From positions 1 to 26,765 of the forward strand of contig JANBTH010000207.1 in the NCBI GenBank assembly GCA_027578815.1: DNA of 26,765 nucleotides. Direction: 5' to 3'. Positions 26,396-26,765 of the stretch are shown in pieces. Position 1 is the first letter of the stretch. Every line of letters begins with the position of its first letter. Position numbers and translations under genes: made by a program. This DNA comes from Coemansia sp. RSA 1804 (lineage: Eukaryota > Kickxellomycota > Kickxellomycetes > Kickxellales > Kickxellaceae). Under the pieces are notes generated by a model. The model saw only the letters and a program-made list of their open reading frames with translations, made no database searches and had not been told where the DNA came from.

Positions 26396-26765
26396 GTATC
26401 TTTCACTGACAATCGCTGTGGTGTTTTAATAAAATTGAGGAGGAGAAATAAAAAAGTGTGCGCTTAAGTGCGGCGCCTAAAAAAGGAGAAAGAAAAGAGG
26501 CAAGATCAAAAATGGCAAAATGGCAAAATACGAAAGCAAAAATGGGCTGTCATTCATTTCAGCAAACTTGTCTGCATGTTGGTTTTTACAAGATTCTGTG
26601 CTTAATTCGGATCACAGCGTATAGTGCTTTTGCTCAAGGGATGTGTCGTCATCAGATTAGCAGATACTTATTTCCATGTCTTATGTTTAAATGGCCAGTT
26701 TCAACAACTGTTTTCATTTTGTGCAAATACATGACCATTCTGTACACACAGACTGTTGCTCCGGA
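26396..26765. other. 5' flank of PRMT5 to window end
   Basis: This 370-bp AT-rich, purine-rich stretch should carry the PRMT5 promoter on the minus strand. No start of another gene, RNA gene or clear regulatory motif was recognised. Confidence 0.5.

Overview
The window looks like nuclear DNA of an intron-poor, early-diverging fungus. The evidence is eukaryotic gene families (a full-length ABCC transporter, a P4-ATPase flippase, PRMT5 and an OCA6-type phosphatase), long single-exon reading frames, monocistronic spacing with AT-rich flanks, and several secreted trypsin-family proteases. Such protease expansions and nearly intronless genes fit Kickxellomycotina/Zoopagomycota (Coemansia-like). 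That placement is inference from gene content, not a search result.

Layout. 1-321 (+) is the C-terminal end of an ABCC transporter cut by the window edge. 2065-7554 (+) is a complete 1829-residue ABCC transporter with TMD0, a tandem paralogue of the first. 7813-8679 (-) is an S1-family protease homologue whose catalytic serine is alanine. 9294-10370 (-) is an intact S1 protease with a Pro/Ser/Thr tail. 10974-11828 (-) is a PdxS/SNZ (vitamin B6 synthase) homologue with both catalytic lysines replaced by arginine. 13153-14388 (+) is a single-pass membrane protein with two PY motifs, possibly an adaptor for an Rsp5-type ubiquitin ligase. 14788-16128 (+) is an OCA6-like member of the tyrosine-phosphatase fold lacking the P-loop arginine, with a doubtful 3' gene structure. 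16294-17391 (-) is a trypsin with a probable GPI-anchor signal. 18360-22958 (-) is a Dnf1/2-type flippase. 24539-26395 (-) is a PRMT5/Skb1/Hsl7 arginine methyltransferase.

The genes do not form a pathway or operon. Three themes stand out. First, surface, secreted or membrane functions: ABCC transporters, three S1 proteins with three different C-terminal designs, a PY-motif membrane protein and a flippase. Second, local duplication: ABCC in tandem and S1 genes in tandem. Third, three proteins within about 8.3 kb (7813-16128) that keep an enzyme fold but lose key catalytic residues. No tRNA, rRNA, CRISPR array or transposon was recognised. Intergenic DNA is AT-rich, with a few possible promoter elements (a perfect CRE, CCAAT boxes, TATA-like stretches) and short simple repeats.
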